From: Isoetes taiwanensis
Taxonomy: Eukaryota; Streptophyta; Lycopodiopsida; Isoetales; Isoetaceae
Assembly: GCA_021234155.1 (NCBI GenBank)
Contig: JAJEKV010000049.1
Coordinates: 2,757,487-2,821,486 of the forward strand
Direction: 5' to 3'
Length of the DNA stretch: 64,000 nucleotides
The notes under the pieces were generated by a model. The model saw only the letters and a program-made list of their open reading frames with translations, ran no database searches and was not told the DNA's origin. Of the stretch, positions 1 to 9,165 are shown piece after piece (positions within the stretch are counted from its first letter, which is position 1; the number at the start of each line of letters is the position of its first letter). Both the position numbers and the translations under genes were made by a program.

Positions 1-2179
1 TTTAGAGGCATTTTGCTCTGCAGAGAGCATGGAACTAGTATTGGGGATGTTTGCGAATGAATTGAATACCTTCTTTGGCTGCTTGCTTTGCAAGGATGTG
101 GCATATTTCTTTCCTTGTAAGATGGCCTTGCCATCTACAAGTGAAATTTTGATCGATCTTTGGAATGTAATGTTTCTCAAGGGCTCAATAGCACGGTGAC
201 CTAGTTGATCTCTTGAAAAATCCATTCCTTGAAATCATAAGTTTCTTCCAATAACTTCGATGTACGGGCGAGGATTGTAGGAATCTTGGATGACCTCAAT
301 CATGGTGGGAGGCTTTTTTTTTCGAGCAAGGCGTTTAGAGAACCTCTTGAACATCGATCAAATTTGGTCGTGTGTATGACCAACAAGCGGGGAAACCAAT
401 CTTCACCTTCTTGAAGATTTGTTTCTCTACTAGCATAGCTGATAAGCAAACAACGCTGATTCTTATTTTCCTTGTCGTGTTATCTAGTGAAGATGAGAGC
501 CGGCGGTATATGTTCTAGATTGGAAAGAAGCTTATTCAATATTGTGATAGTGAGATTTGGATCAGCATGAATGTTTGGATAATTCAAAAATGCCTTGCAA
601 GATAGTTTTCCATTAAATACCATAGCACCAACAACATGCACGGATGTATGAAATCTTCTTGTTGAAACATCCTTAGGCACATTGACAAAATGTGGTAGGG
701 TGGTCTTCTTCTGGTCCATTCCATCAATAACAAACCGATATGTAGTTGAGTGGTTGTTCGATTGCTTTCTTCCTATGTTTTGTCAATTTTCTCCTTTCCA
801 AAGATTGTTGTTCTGCATTTGTTCGGTTTCTCCTTCAATGCATCCTGAAAGGAAAACATGTTTAGGAAAGAACCTACTTTTAAGTAGAACTAGGCAAGAA
901 CACGCCCGGAAGCTTACTTTTTAGTGTGAAGTGTCCTTGCATTTTGTCTCTGAGCTTTTAATTCAGAGCATGTAGCACAAACAGACATCCTATGCTTTCT
1001 AGGAATGGCCACACGAGAAAACTCTTTTTTCCAGAGCACAGTAAAGTAAGAGTAGCAGACAAAGCGTTCTCCAGCCTCAACACACATCTCCTTATAATTA
1101 TCGTAGACTTCTTGTTTTAGTGAAATTGTCACTCAAGTGGTACATAGGGCTGTTAGGGAGTTTCTCACAAGACTCCTTAAAGAAACCTTCCATCCAGGAA
1201 ACACATTGAAGAGCATGAATTCTAGTTATGCCTCCTGAATGGCAGTAGTCATTGATGCCTGGATTCTTGTCAAGCCTTTTCTTCAGGCGGTCAAGTCGTC
1301 TGCTGCCTAAAGCATGAATCAATTTGAAGGCCGTTTGGCAGGGGCGGTGTGGCCACCAGTGTGTAAGTAAACTTCTCACCATCATCGGCCTAATATTGAA
1401 GGCTAAGTAGCCCCTTTGGTCTAGCGAGTCATTGAGCTGTAACTATCACGAAGCAACCTCAATTCCTTTAGTCCAATCTTAAGCAAACAACGTTGAGAAC
1501 AATGATTGCTTTGTATGTGTTGCCATAAGTGAGCCTCGATCCATGAGTTTCTTTCTTCTAGCGGTTGTACATCTTTGTCTTGTGTAAGTTACGCTTAAGA
1601 TTTTTTTACTTGGGGGCTTTGAATTCGAACATGGAGTCTTGTGGCTTTGGTAGGTCCTCGTGCCCGAGACATCAACATGAGGTGTTTCTTCGTCGAGAGA
1701 TCAACATGAGGTGTACTTGTAGATCTTTGAGAGGTTTGATGTGGGCAAGGCACGGGGGAGGTGCTTTCCTCTCTCACGGGAAAAATGTCGAGGCTGGTGG
1801 CGTAGTTGACCAGCTCTGAAATGTCGTAGAACCACGGGGAGTTGCGTGTGTCATTTGCTCCCACTTGTTGTAGTACCATTTAGCGAAATGGATGGAGTTG
1901 GTGTGATTTGCCTCCGTGGAGGGAGCCTACGGTGGACTATGGGCGACGTACTAAAATGAATTGGAGGAGGTAGTCTGACCTCTCTAGCCTGAGGCGGGGT
2001 GAAACGCATTGGTGGGGGGGCACGACGTTCAGAGCGTGTTGTGGTGGAGTAAATTGAACTGGTGGTGGAAGCCGAGGTGGTCTTGCTGGAGCAAACTCAA
2101 CAGAGCTGGGTGTTGGAATGTCGGATGTAGAATATTCGTGGCTACTTCCTGGTGTCTGTTGAGGAGGTGTGAAAGCCAT
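1..2179 (-). pseudogene. DUF7869-type (transposon-associated) protein, decayed
   Basis: Read on the minus strand, the pieces are collinear but in changing frames. An ATG at 2179 opens a proline-rich N-terminus (MAFTPPQQTPGSSHEYS, FAPARPPRLPPPVQFTPP). At 1385-1100 come 'FKLIHALGSRRLDRLKKRLD' and 'NPGINDYCHSGGITRIHALQ'. At 1130-914 come 'EVYDNYKEMCVEAGERFVCY', 'SYFTVLWKKEF' and a 'CATCSELKAQ' cysteine pair. At 719-480 come 'MDQKKTTLPHF' and 'HVVGAMVFNGK', followed by an 'ENKNQR' remnant. This order (HTH-like helper region, 'Y..FC.LW' stretch, C..C, 'DG.DQ.K..LPHF', ENKN) is what I know from DUF7869 proteins, which are multicopy and transposon-like in many eukaryotes. Several frameshifts and stops make this copy non-functional, and it probably continues off the left edge. 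It is transcribed divergently from the ParB-methyltransferase gene. The family name is from memory, and the link of the proline-rich part to the rest is inference. Confidence 0.6.
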
Positions 2180-2242
2180 TGCGGGGAGGAAGCCCCGCGA
2201 ATCGGGAGTTGGAGGCTCTGAGTTCTTTTTCTCGAGCCATAC

Positions 2243-2386
2243 CGGTATAAATTTATCTGAGTGGGTATAAATTTATCTGAGGAAGAAAAAACTTAAGGGG
2301 TAGAGATCGTATAAATTTATACGGAGATGGTATAAATTTATACAGAGGAGGGCAACATAGAACAGAGCGGTATAAATTTATACGAA
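2243..2386. repeat. Palindrome array 1 (5 units) between divergent genes
   Basis: Five copies of the GTATAAATTTATAC-type palindrome start near 2243, 2263, 2309, 2329 and 2369. Two have a degenerate right half ending ATCTGAG. They lie between the minus-strand ATG at 2179 and the plus-strand gene. Each unit contains TATAAAT on both strands, so units could act as TATA boxes or as protein-binding sites. Spacing here is irregular, unlike arrays 2-4. Confidence 0.85.
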
Positions 2387-2650
2387 AACTCACAGACACT
2401 TGTATTGAAAACTTTATGGAGAAGCGCTATATGAAGCGGCACTTAGCAGAGGTACTTAAGCCGGGCGCCGGCCACCCTATTTTCTATATACGCATTTGGA
2501 GTCGATATGCCATGGTCGCGGCTTATATACCCCCTTATTTGCTCTCTGGAACGTCTATACGCGGGTCTATACTGTCATGGCCACGTAAGTCTACTACCCG
2601 TACTGTTCTAGTTTCTCTTTTGTTTTAATCTGCTAGAGTGTAAGCGCTTA

Positions 2651-3058
2651 CGGTATAACTTTATACCGATATGGTTCTGGATCGGTATAAATTTATGCTG
2701 CGTAGTATTGGCGGTATAAATTTATACCGCCGAGCACGCGGCGGTATAAATTTATACCGTTCGAACTAAAATTCGTATAAATTTATACCGATATATAATT
2801 CTGATTCGGTATAAATTTATACCGCAGGTGCTCGAGCGGTATAAATTTATACCGTTCCAGAACACAGTCGGTATAAATTTATACCGCTCGAGCACCTGCG
2901 GTATAAATTTATACCCGACCGTGTCTCGAGCGGTATAAATTTATACCGCCGAAAGCACCTAGGCGGTATAAATTTATACCGATCGGTATAAATTTATACC
3001 CGTGTCGGAAGAGCGGTATAAATTTATACCCTTTCGGCGGTATAAATTTTTATACCGA
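2651..3058. repeat. Palindrome array 2, 14 units with ~30-bp period
   Basis: Units of CGGTATAAATTTATACCG (18 bp, perfect palindrome, some with 1-2 changes) start near 2651, 2682, 2711, 2741, 2773, 2807, 2837, 2869, 2899, 2930, 2963, 2983, 3013 and 3038. Most steps are 29-34 bp with unlike spacers of about 11-16 nt; two steps are shorter (20 and 25). The inner part is itself a large inverted repeat. Two units with spacer CAGGTGCTCGAG (2805-2853) mirror two units with spacer CTCGAGCACCTG (2868-2914) around a 14-nt loop. The array is also flanked by GGTTCTGGATCGGTAT at 2674 and its complement ending near 3068. It lies inside the proposed first intron. Confidence 0.92.
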
Positions 3059-3670
3059 TCCAGAACCATTTTGGAATCTTGGTGTCTAGTGCTTAAAGAA
3101 GTGTCGCAAACCTTAAAATTTCAGTAATATTCTTGCGTTTTAAGCTTAAATAACACAAATAAAGTGATAATTTAGTGTAGATTTTATGCTCTTTTAAGCC
3201 TCTATTTTTCTTGTTTTATGGTACAAAAGGTCGAAAAAGGTTCTGTTTCTTGCATAAAAATGGCCTTCTTTACGCTTTTTCCATTTGAGGATCAAGTTTG
3301 TAAACAAGGGCCAGTCATCAAAAGGCGCACCAATAGAGCCACGGACATGGCCCGAAAGACCCGGGCGTGTGGTGCGCCCACGGGGGTGCAAGAGAGAGCA
3401 AACCCACTGAGGCGTACCTTTACTTGTGTCATCAATCAGGGAAGGGCAAGTACAAGAGTGACGATTATTACCCTGCCGGCGAAATTATCAACCTTATTGC
3501 TACAGAGGTCGATGATGAAATCTTAATGAAGTGCATGCATGACAAGGGGAAGTCTTCTACGTTCTTGAAAGTAAAATGCTTCGAATAAGCATGTGCAAAC
3601 CCAAAGATGTGCAAGAGTACGTGGCTGACAATTACAAGAGTGGCCATGTAAGTATTGTTTAGTGTCTTTA

Positions 3671-3687
3671 CGTATAAATTTATACCG
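3671..3687. repeat. Single palindrome unit inside a 70-nt intron
   Basis: CGTATAAATTTATACCG sits in the middle of the 70-nt intron 3648-3717 (GTAAGT...TTACAG). One unit inside so small an intron, while longer introns hold arrays, suggests the unit is tied to the introns of this gene. Confidence 0.8.
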
Positions 3688-4093
3688 TCATCTTCCTAAC
3701 TTAACCCTGCATTACAGGATATAGTGGACATTTTAATGTCAGTTGTGCTTTGCGAAGAAACAAAGTTGGTCAAAGGTCTCGGCACCGACTCCTATCGAAG
3801 AGTTTGAAGAGAAGGACGAGGAAGTAGAAGAAGAAGAGGAAGAGGAACCAGTGGTAACAAAGGGAAAGGGTAGAAAGCATTCCCTCGTAGTAGATACACA
3901 GGCTCCTACAAAAAAGAAATCTAGAGGCACAAAGGCTTTGACTATAGAGGAGTCAACAGAAGCTCTTCAGAAGGCCCCTGGAGCAGATATTGTTGTGAAG
4001 CCTGCAGATAAATCAAGTGCTATTCTCAAGCGGGTGAATGACACTAAACTGCTAAAAGCAAACTATTTCTTTGACATTGAGCACCATTAAGAG

Positions 4094-4476
4094 GCCACCT
4101 AAAAATGAAGATGGGGTCGAAAGTGCTCTGGTCCGGAAGCTGTATGCGGCACATGTGGCTATACTGAAACAAAGAATGAGAAGAAATCCTCATGCCCATG
4201 TGTCGCCACTAGTTGTTATGGTGGACAGGAGTCAGTGCAACCAACTAAAAGATTACAAGAAGGTGACTTGAAGATTACACATACTACGTTCTTGGAGGCA
4301 CACATAGTTACAAGGCAAGGAAAGAACTAGCAAAAGAGGAAAGCCAGAACGAAGTGTGGAAGAGCGTAGAAGCACATATATACGTTGGTGTAACGGATGA
4401 AGAAGCAAAAGTCATTGCCGTGAGTCATAATCTCGACAATGACTTTGATTAAAAAATGAGTTTAATAGACAAGATC
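4094..4476 (+). other. ParB/sulfiredoxin-like domain segment
   Basis: In one frame 4094-4268 gives 'HVAILKQRMRRNPHAHVSPL' and then 'VVMVDRSQCNQLKDYKK'. After a frameshift at about 4268, 4270-4450 gives 'EDYTYYVLGGTHSYKARKEL', then 'VEAHIYVGVTDEEAKVIAVS' and 'HNLDNDF'. The pattern 'PLVV ... YYVLGG.H.YKA.KEL ... V.A.IYVGVTDEEA..IA..HN' matches the N-terminal ParB/Srx fold: hydrophobic strand, G-G-H/R box, helix, then '(S/T)DEEA...A...N'. In prokaryotes and phages this domain binds or cleaves DNA or nucleotides and is often fused to DNA methylases. The assignment is by pattern only. A stop follows 'NDFD' at 4450, then 'KMSLIDKIRFMHREC' continues. Confidence 0.55.
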
Positions 4477-4738
4477 CGTTTCATGCACCGTGAGTGCACG
4501 TGGAATTTAAACAAATGTATGGAGAGATTTTTAAAAAGCAAAAGAACAAGCTGCGGGAGCTTGAGAAGCCTGCGTGATGTAGTCTTTGCCTCGACTATGA
4601 CTATGATAAGAAGCCCATTATGGCAATAAAAAGCAATCACGATAACTACTTTCAGCTGGCATTCAGAGATGGTCAAGTAAGAAGCTGCTCTTCTTTCTAT
4701 GTTTTGTAGTGTTTAGCGTGTTTACAAGTGCCTTCGCA

Positions 4739-5102
4739 CGGTATAAATTTATACCGTGCGGGCCCACTGATATAAATTTATATCATGACTAGGCACGCGG
4801 TATAAATTTATCTGCGTGCTTAGACGCGGTATAAATTTATACTGTGCCTAGTATTGATATAAATTTATACCATAGTGGCCCGTGCGGTATAAATTTATAC
4901 CGTCCCTAGTCGCGGTATAAATTTATACCGTGCCTAGTCGCGGTATAAATTTATACCGTGGCGGGGCACGGTATAAATTTATACCGTGGCGGACGCGGTA
5001 TAAATTTATCTGCATGACTAGGCGCGGTATAAATTTATCTGCGACGACTAGTCGCGGTATAAATTTATATCCGGTGTCGGGGATCGGTATAAATTTATAC
5101 CG
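4739..5102. repeat. Palindrome array 3, 13 units with 27-31 bp period
   Basis: Units start near 4739, 4770, 4799, 4828, 4856, 4885, 4913, 4940, 4969, 4996, 5024, 5054 and 5085, with steps of 27-31 bp. Spacers are 9-13 nt and share partial motifs (CTAGTCG, CTAGGC, GGCGGG) but differ. Several units have a degenerate right half (ATCTGC), as in array 1. The array follows the GTAAGA donor at 4677 and precedes the next coding piece at about 5174, so it is probably intronic. The regular step is close to three turns of B-DNA and would place every site on one face of the helix. Confidence 0.92.
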
Positions 5103-5173
5103 CGTGACTACACACCATGCGTGTTTAGAAAGTAGGCGCAACATATTCTCTTACGCTAAGCAACACTAAACTA

Positions 5174-5633
5174 ATGGCGTTTGTCCATTTACGGTGTGGG
5201 ATCTTCAAGAAAGAATTTTTGTATGTTGAAGATGGTGAGCTTAAAGAGCAAGCCCGACTCAGTGAAAAAAACCAAAAAGGGTGGAGAATTAAAACAGAAA
5301 AATATGAGCATTGTACCACGGACGCGATTCTGAGGGGATTAAAAAGCAAAGAAATTTTTGTTAGCCTTTTGGAAAAAGTCGTGGCCAAGGAATTTACATT
5401 AGGCGAAATGGCCAAGGAAGCTAAGGCGTAAGCCACATTTGCAATGCCGTCTTTCTTCTACATTTTCTCGGTCTTACAACATGTTTCTCTTTGCGGTCGA
5501 AAGACATTGTTACCGCCGGCCGAAGTTAATGAAGCGACTAAACCTTGAGGATGGGAGGAGTGCAAGCTTCTCTACCCAAGTTGTACCAATCGATAGTATT
5601 ATTAGAGAGCACGCCGTTAACTTTAGTGGTCGG
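5174..5633 (+). other. Middle coding segment of the ParB-methyltransferase gene
   Basis: An open stretch of 85 codons (MAFVHLRCGIFKKEFLYVED, KNQKGWRIKTEKYEHC, SLLEKVVAKEFTLGEMAKEA) ends at 5431. After a shift it continues towards 'VVPIDSIIREHAVNFSGR', ending at the donor at 5634. The charged, helical 'LLEKVVAKEFTLGEMAKEAK' would suit the linker between a ParB-like head and a methylase. I cannot name a domain here, and no DPPY/DPPW-type catalytic motif is visible, although one should precede the SAM-binding part in a beta-class methylase. It may be destroyed or lie in 5750-6140, where only short in-frame remnants are visible ('YPLTEGHYFPFGPTNNVDC', 'LNLWEPLMRNAWALAH'). Confidence 0.4.
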
Positions 5634-6182
5634 GTAAGTTTTGCTAAAAATATGTTACGTGTTTGTGCCTTTTTTTCTCACAATATTCTTCTGAGAACAA
5701 GAAAAAGGGGCTCCCATTTGGATTTTTTAAACCTGGGTTCGTAGGGCCAAGGAAGAGAGGCGAGACTTAAGGCAATCGAAGCAGGGGAAAGGAGGTCGCC
5801 ACTAGCAGCTTTGACACTTCTTATGAAAGATTTACAACGTTTGGTCGACTGCATGTACTGAGTTGTTGAGGGTGGCCTGACGAGGTCGGGGACACTTTTG
5901 GAGAAGCGAGAACTTCACATTATGCATTGCGGATATTCCCTATGGTTTCAAAATTAAGGGCCGCTTTTGACGAGGAGGCTTTCACGCACGCGTGCAAGTC
6001 CACTCTTTTTTGGAAGGCCTAAAGGAAGTCACCTTATCCGCTAACGGAGGGTCATTATTTTCCATTCGGACCTACAAACAATGTCGATTGCTTAAACCTA
6101 TGGGAGCCGCTCATGCGTAATGCTTGGGCTTTGGCGCATTTGGTAAGCTTAACATTTAACGCTTTTCTTTTTAGTAACTCCA

Positions 6183-6348
6183 CGGTATAAATTTATACCA
6201 CAACCGCCCCTAAGGTTTAAATTTATATAGCAAGGCAATGTTCGTATAAATTTATACGACTGTACCGCTGGTATAAATTTATACCGCATAAAGGCAACCC
6301 CGGTATAAATTTATACCGCAAGGCAAACCCCGGTATAAATTTATACCG
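6183..6348. repeat. Palindrome array 4, 6 units with ~30-bp period
   Basis: Units start near 6183, 6213 (degenerate, AAGGTTTAAATTTATATAG), 6243, 6269, 6301 and 6331, with steps of 26-32 bp. The array follows the GTAAGC donor at 6143 and precedes the methyltransferase core. Spacers include CAAGGCAA and AAGGCAACCC, so adjacent spacers share ancestry. Confidence 0.9.
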
Positions 6349-6579
6349 CCACACTCTTGAGCTAACTTATTTTCCTTGTTTTTATTTTACTAATATTTCA
6401 TTGTTGTCTTTGTTTGGCGGGGCTTAAAACAAACGTTAAGGGTCATGGTGGTGGTCCGCGCTTAGTAAGTTGTTTGAGCACTTTCACATAGGGTTTTACA
6501 AATGACAGACGCCAAAAAAACCATGGTTCACTTTAATACGCTAGGAATGAAAAGACTCCCCCGCAATGCGTTTTGAGTT

Positions 6580-6810
6580 CGGCGGTTTTGCAAAAATTAA
6601 GAGACCCACAGCGACAATTTGTGGTGTCCCATTATCGAAGCCACGCCGACTTATAAATAATTTGATGATGGTTTTTTCGCCAGGGGACTGGATCTTAGAC
6701 GCATTTTCCGCTCGGGCACCCGCGGCGGTTTGCCCTTAAGGGCGCAATGTTGTCTCCGTCGACATAGACCCGGACAAAATAAATTTCATCGGGACCGGGG
6801 ATAAGCTCTT
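6580..6810 (+). other. DNA N4/N6 methyltransferase core (motif X and motif I)
   Basis: In one frame the sequence gives 'FGGFAKIKRPTATICGVPL', 'SKPRRLINNLMMVFSPGDW', 'ILDAFSARAPAAV', then a stop at 6737, then 'GRNVVSVDIDPDKINFIG'. The order 'KP..LI..L...FSPGD.ILD.F(SGTGT).AAV....GRN.V.V(E/D)ID...I.FI' is the motif X-I-II block of N6_N4_Mtase (PF01555-like) enzymes. In those, this block binds S-adenosylmethionine and follows the catalytic DPP(Y/W) block (beta-class order). The glycine-rich loop FSGTGT is changed to FSARAPA, and the in-frame stop confirms decay. Such enzymes methylate adenine N6 or cytosine N4 in prokaryotes and phages, and they are rare in plant nuclear DNA. Confidence 0.7.
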
Positions 6811-7049
6811 GTGAATCCTTTCCCCGATGAAAACGAGGAATTGGGAGCAAAAAATGGTCTTTGGCGATGTAAAAGGCACATATCTGAGAAATCCAGCCTC
6901 CACTTACGGGAAGAAGAAATGAGGAGGTGGAGTTCGCCGATCCGAGCCTTGTGGTGCTCGAGCCGAGAAACAAACTGCACTGCACTACCATTGGAATCGA
7001 GAGGGCGTCTCGCTATTATAACCTCGCAAGAGACCCGATCCTAAGGGGA

Positions 7050-8290
7050 GAGAGAGAGTCACGTGGATTTGGGAAGAGCCACCTCAGAGTATAATTTTTA
7101 TCTGAGACAAACATTTTAAACTATCTTTCATTGTAATCTATGTGTTCTTAATTTTAATATATTTTGATGAAGATTTCTCAACTGAAAACTTTGTCTCTTC
7201 AACAATGCTTAATTAGAACAATTCTTTTTTTGATTCATGATTTCAGACTCTTTCTCTTTTCTATGTTTGATTTTCTTAGTACTTATATTAAGCTTGCAAA
7301 AACACAAAACTATATTTCCTTCTATTTTCAACAACAAATACTTAATGAGTTTTTAAATGTAATGTCTTTCTCCTCAAAACAAGCTTTTTTTTTTTTTGCC
7401 CTTCTTAAAAAATGAAAAGGCTTCAAAAATGTTGCTTTTTTTGGGGTATTTCGAATGCTATTTGCTCAACAATCTATTTTGCTCCCTATTTTGTCCATTT
7501 TTTTCAAGTTTCCAATTTTTATAAAGGAATCTTTCAAACGCACTTCTTAAATAAGTGCGTTTCATTTTAAACCTTGTTTTCCATGAAAAGGGGGATTTTA
7601 AGGAGTTTTTTATGGGGGATTTTAAGGAGGATATGGGCATCGTTTTTGATGTGTAATAGTTATTTTTTGCAATATCAAACAAATTGATTGCTAGATAAAT
7701 ATTTCAACCCATTCCTACATATCCTAGACATATCATCTTTGAACTACTTAAGCTTCGTTCGAGATGCGTTTGACAAATAATTAATCAAAAAAATTTACAA
7801 TCATATATTAATCTAATGAATGAATTGTACAATTCGAATGCATAGAACTATAAAAATAGTTGTATTAAATGTTAGAAAATAAAAGGCTTCATAATTTTGG
7901 AAAGGGATTTGAACCCCACAGCATTTTGAAACAATGAGACTACTCAACATCATGTCATCGTCATTTTGGGGCCCTCAACATTATGTTATATAACTCATGA
8001 GTCCTTGCATCATGACAAAGAAAGATTGCATCTGCTATTACAATTAAGACTTCTTAGTCTTTATCTTTGAAGGCTCCCAAAATTTTGAAACCTTGACACA
8101 CATTGCCAACAAGAGGACCAAGCTCTATTCTGAACAATTAAGCACTTTATTTAGACCCAAATAACATCTTCCTGTCCATCTCTGCATGAGTATTATATTG
8201 TGTTCAGATCAACGTTTTATGGAGCCGCCATAAAAGAATAGAATAGAACAGAGCTGCCATCAAAGAAAGTACAGAATTTCACAACACAAA
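7050..8290. other. AT-rich stretch without recognisable gene
   Basis: There are long T-rich and A-rich runs and no coding pattern I recognise. On the minus strand at 7903-7918, TGGGGTTCAAATCCC resembles a tRNA T-arm or pol III B box. It could be the head of a decayed tRNA-derived SINE, but no clear acceptor stem or tail was found. Confidence 0.4.
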
Positions 8291-8417
8291 TATTCATACT
8301 ACAAATCTTCTTCTTGAATCTTCATTTTCATGCATTGTGAATGAAATACACTGCTGCATGCCCTGCATGGCTGCATCAGCAATAGAATCGCTGAAACCAC
8401 AGAATACATGTGTTGCA

Positions 8418-8489
8418 TGCAGCGACATTTCATTTAAGTAGAAATTTTTAACCTGCAGCGACATTTCATTTAAGTAGAAATTTTTAACC
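8418..8489. repeat. 36-bp tandem duplication
   Basis: The segment starting TGCAGCGACATTTCATTTAA is present twice with a period of exactly 36 bp (8418 and 8454) and no differences seen. It is a recent local duplication in non-coding DNA. Confidence 0.9.
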
Positions 8490-9041
8490 TGCATTACCAC
8501 AAGAACAATATTAGAACCAAGAAGAGCTGCAAATTATAAATTTACCAAGAGATCAGTGAGATGGCTTTAACCCTAACACAGAATGACTAAATGGATGTGA
8601 AGACACAAATTTTTTAAATTACTCTTTACTCTATAATACTCAATGCCCTACCAAAATGGGCACATCTGATATCTAGATACTGCAGATTATGCTCCCAGAT
8701 ATCTGCCATTGGAGACATAGCAGATGCAGATGCACAATAGCCTGGAATTTCCCTCACTCTAAACATTCTCTCATGACAATGAGATACTATAAACAACATG
8801 AATGAGCACAGAAAATGCTGCATTTTGTTACAACAACCCATACACATTCCCAAATTAAATGAAACATTATCACCTCTTGAGAGCTTAGATTTCCAGAAGT
8901 GCAACCATAAGGGATGAACTTCATTGAGGAAATACGGAACACAGGGGAACCACGATATCAAAGCATATGCTCCTGAGATCCGCACATAGAGCACAAGCAG
9001 AGTGCTGATTCTAATGGTAGATACAATAAAGCTGAACTTAC

Positions 9042-9125
9042 CTGCAAAAGGGTAATTCCTCCCAGCACACCATACAGCTTTGTAGTCCGGTAGTGCATCC
9101 ATCATTTGGAAGTGGCACCTTAGAT
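9042..9125 (-). CDS. Candidate coding exon (28 codons) of an unknown gene
   Basis: The minus strand shows an acceptor (GATTATTCAG|AT), an open stretch 'LRCHFQMMDALPDYKAVWC' followed by 'AGRNYPFAG', and a strong donor (TTTTGCAG|GTAAGTTC). The sequence looks protein-like and is bounded by good splice signals, but I do not recognise the family. A retroposed insertion (9166-9715) sits just upstream in the preceding intron. It could be a live exon of a gene with large introns or a gene relic. Confidence 0.35.
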
Positions 9126-9165
9126 CTGAATAATCAAATGCAGAACACTGCTCAACTTGTGTATT

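Larger units (their letters stand above)
2400..7043 (+). pseudogene. ParB-like / DNA N4-N6 methyltransferase gene, multi-exon, decayed
   Basis: This is a plus-strand gene whose coding pieces are separated by probable introns. Donors are visible at 2585 (CAC|GTAAGT), 3648 (CAT|GTAAGT), 4677 (CAA|GTAAGA), 5634 (CGG|GTAAGT) and 6143 (TTG|GTAAGC). The clearest intron is 3648-3717, where 'VQEYVADNYKSGH' joins 'DIVDILMSVVLCEE' in phase 0. An acidic then basic linker (EEFEEKDEEVEEEEEEE, KGKGRKHS, KKKSRG) runs at 3797-3930. A ParB-like segment follows at about 4090-4460 and a methyltransferase core at 6580-6800. Frameshifts occur near 3410, 3580, 3785 and 4268, with stops at 4450 and 6737, so this copy is dead. 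Four of the proposed introns carry palindromes (2651-3058, 3671, 4739-5102, 6183-6348). I recognise the two domains but not the element. It could be an undescribed transposon or an endogenised viral or prokaryote-derived gene that gained introns. Confidence 0.6.

Noticed and set aside
2651-5102. CRISPR array
   Set aside because: The regularly spaced palindromes look CRISPR-like, but the DNA is eukaryotic with spliced genes, the repeats are only 18 bp with 9-16 nt spacers, and there are no cas genes or leader. I list them as palindromic repeat arrays.
4923-5169. Coding frames reading NLYR/KFIPR repeats on both strands
   Set aside because: These are translations of the palindromic repeat itself, not proteins.
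2243-7043. Endogenous giant-virus fragment
   Set aside because: ParB-like and methyltransferase genes also occur in large DNA viruses. However, the probable introns and the absence of any viral hallmark gene in the window do not support that over a transposon, so it is not called.
7903-7918. tRNA gene on the minus strand
   Set aside because: Only a T-arm/B-box-like piece is present. No acceptor stem or anticodon arm could be drawn. The same applies to 37892-37909.
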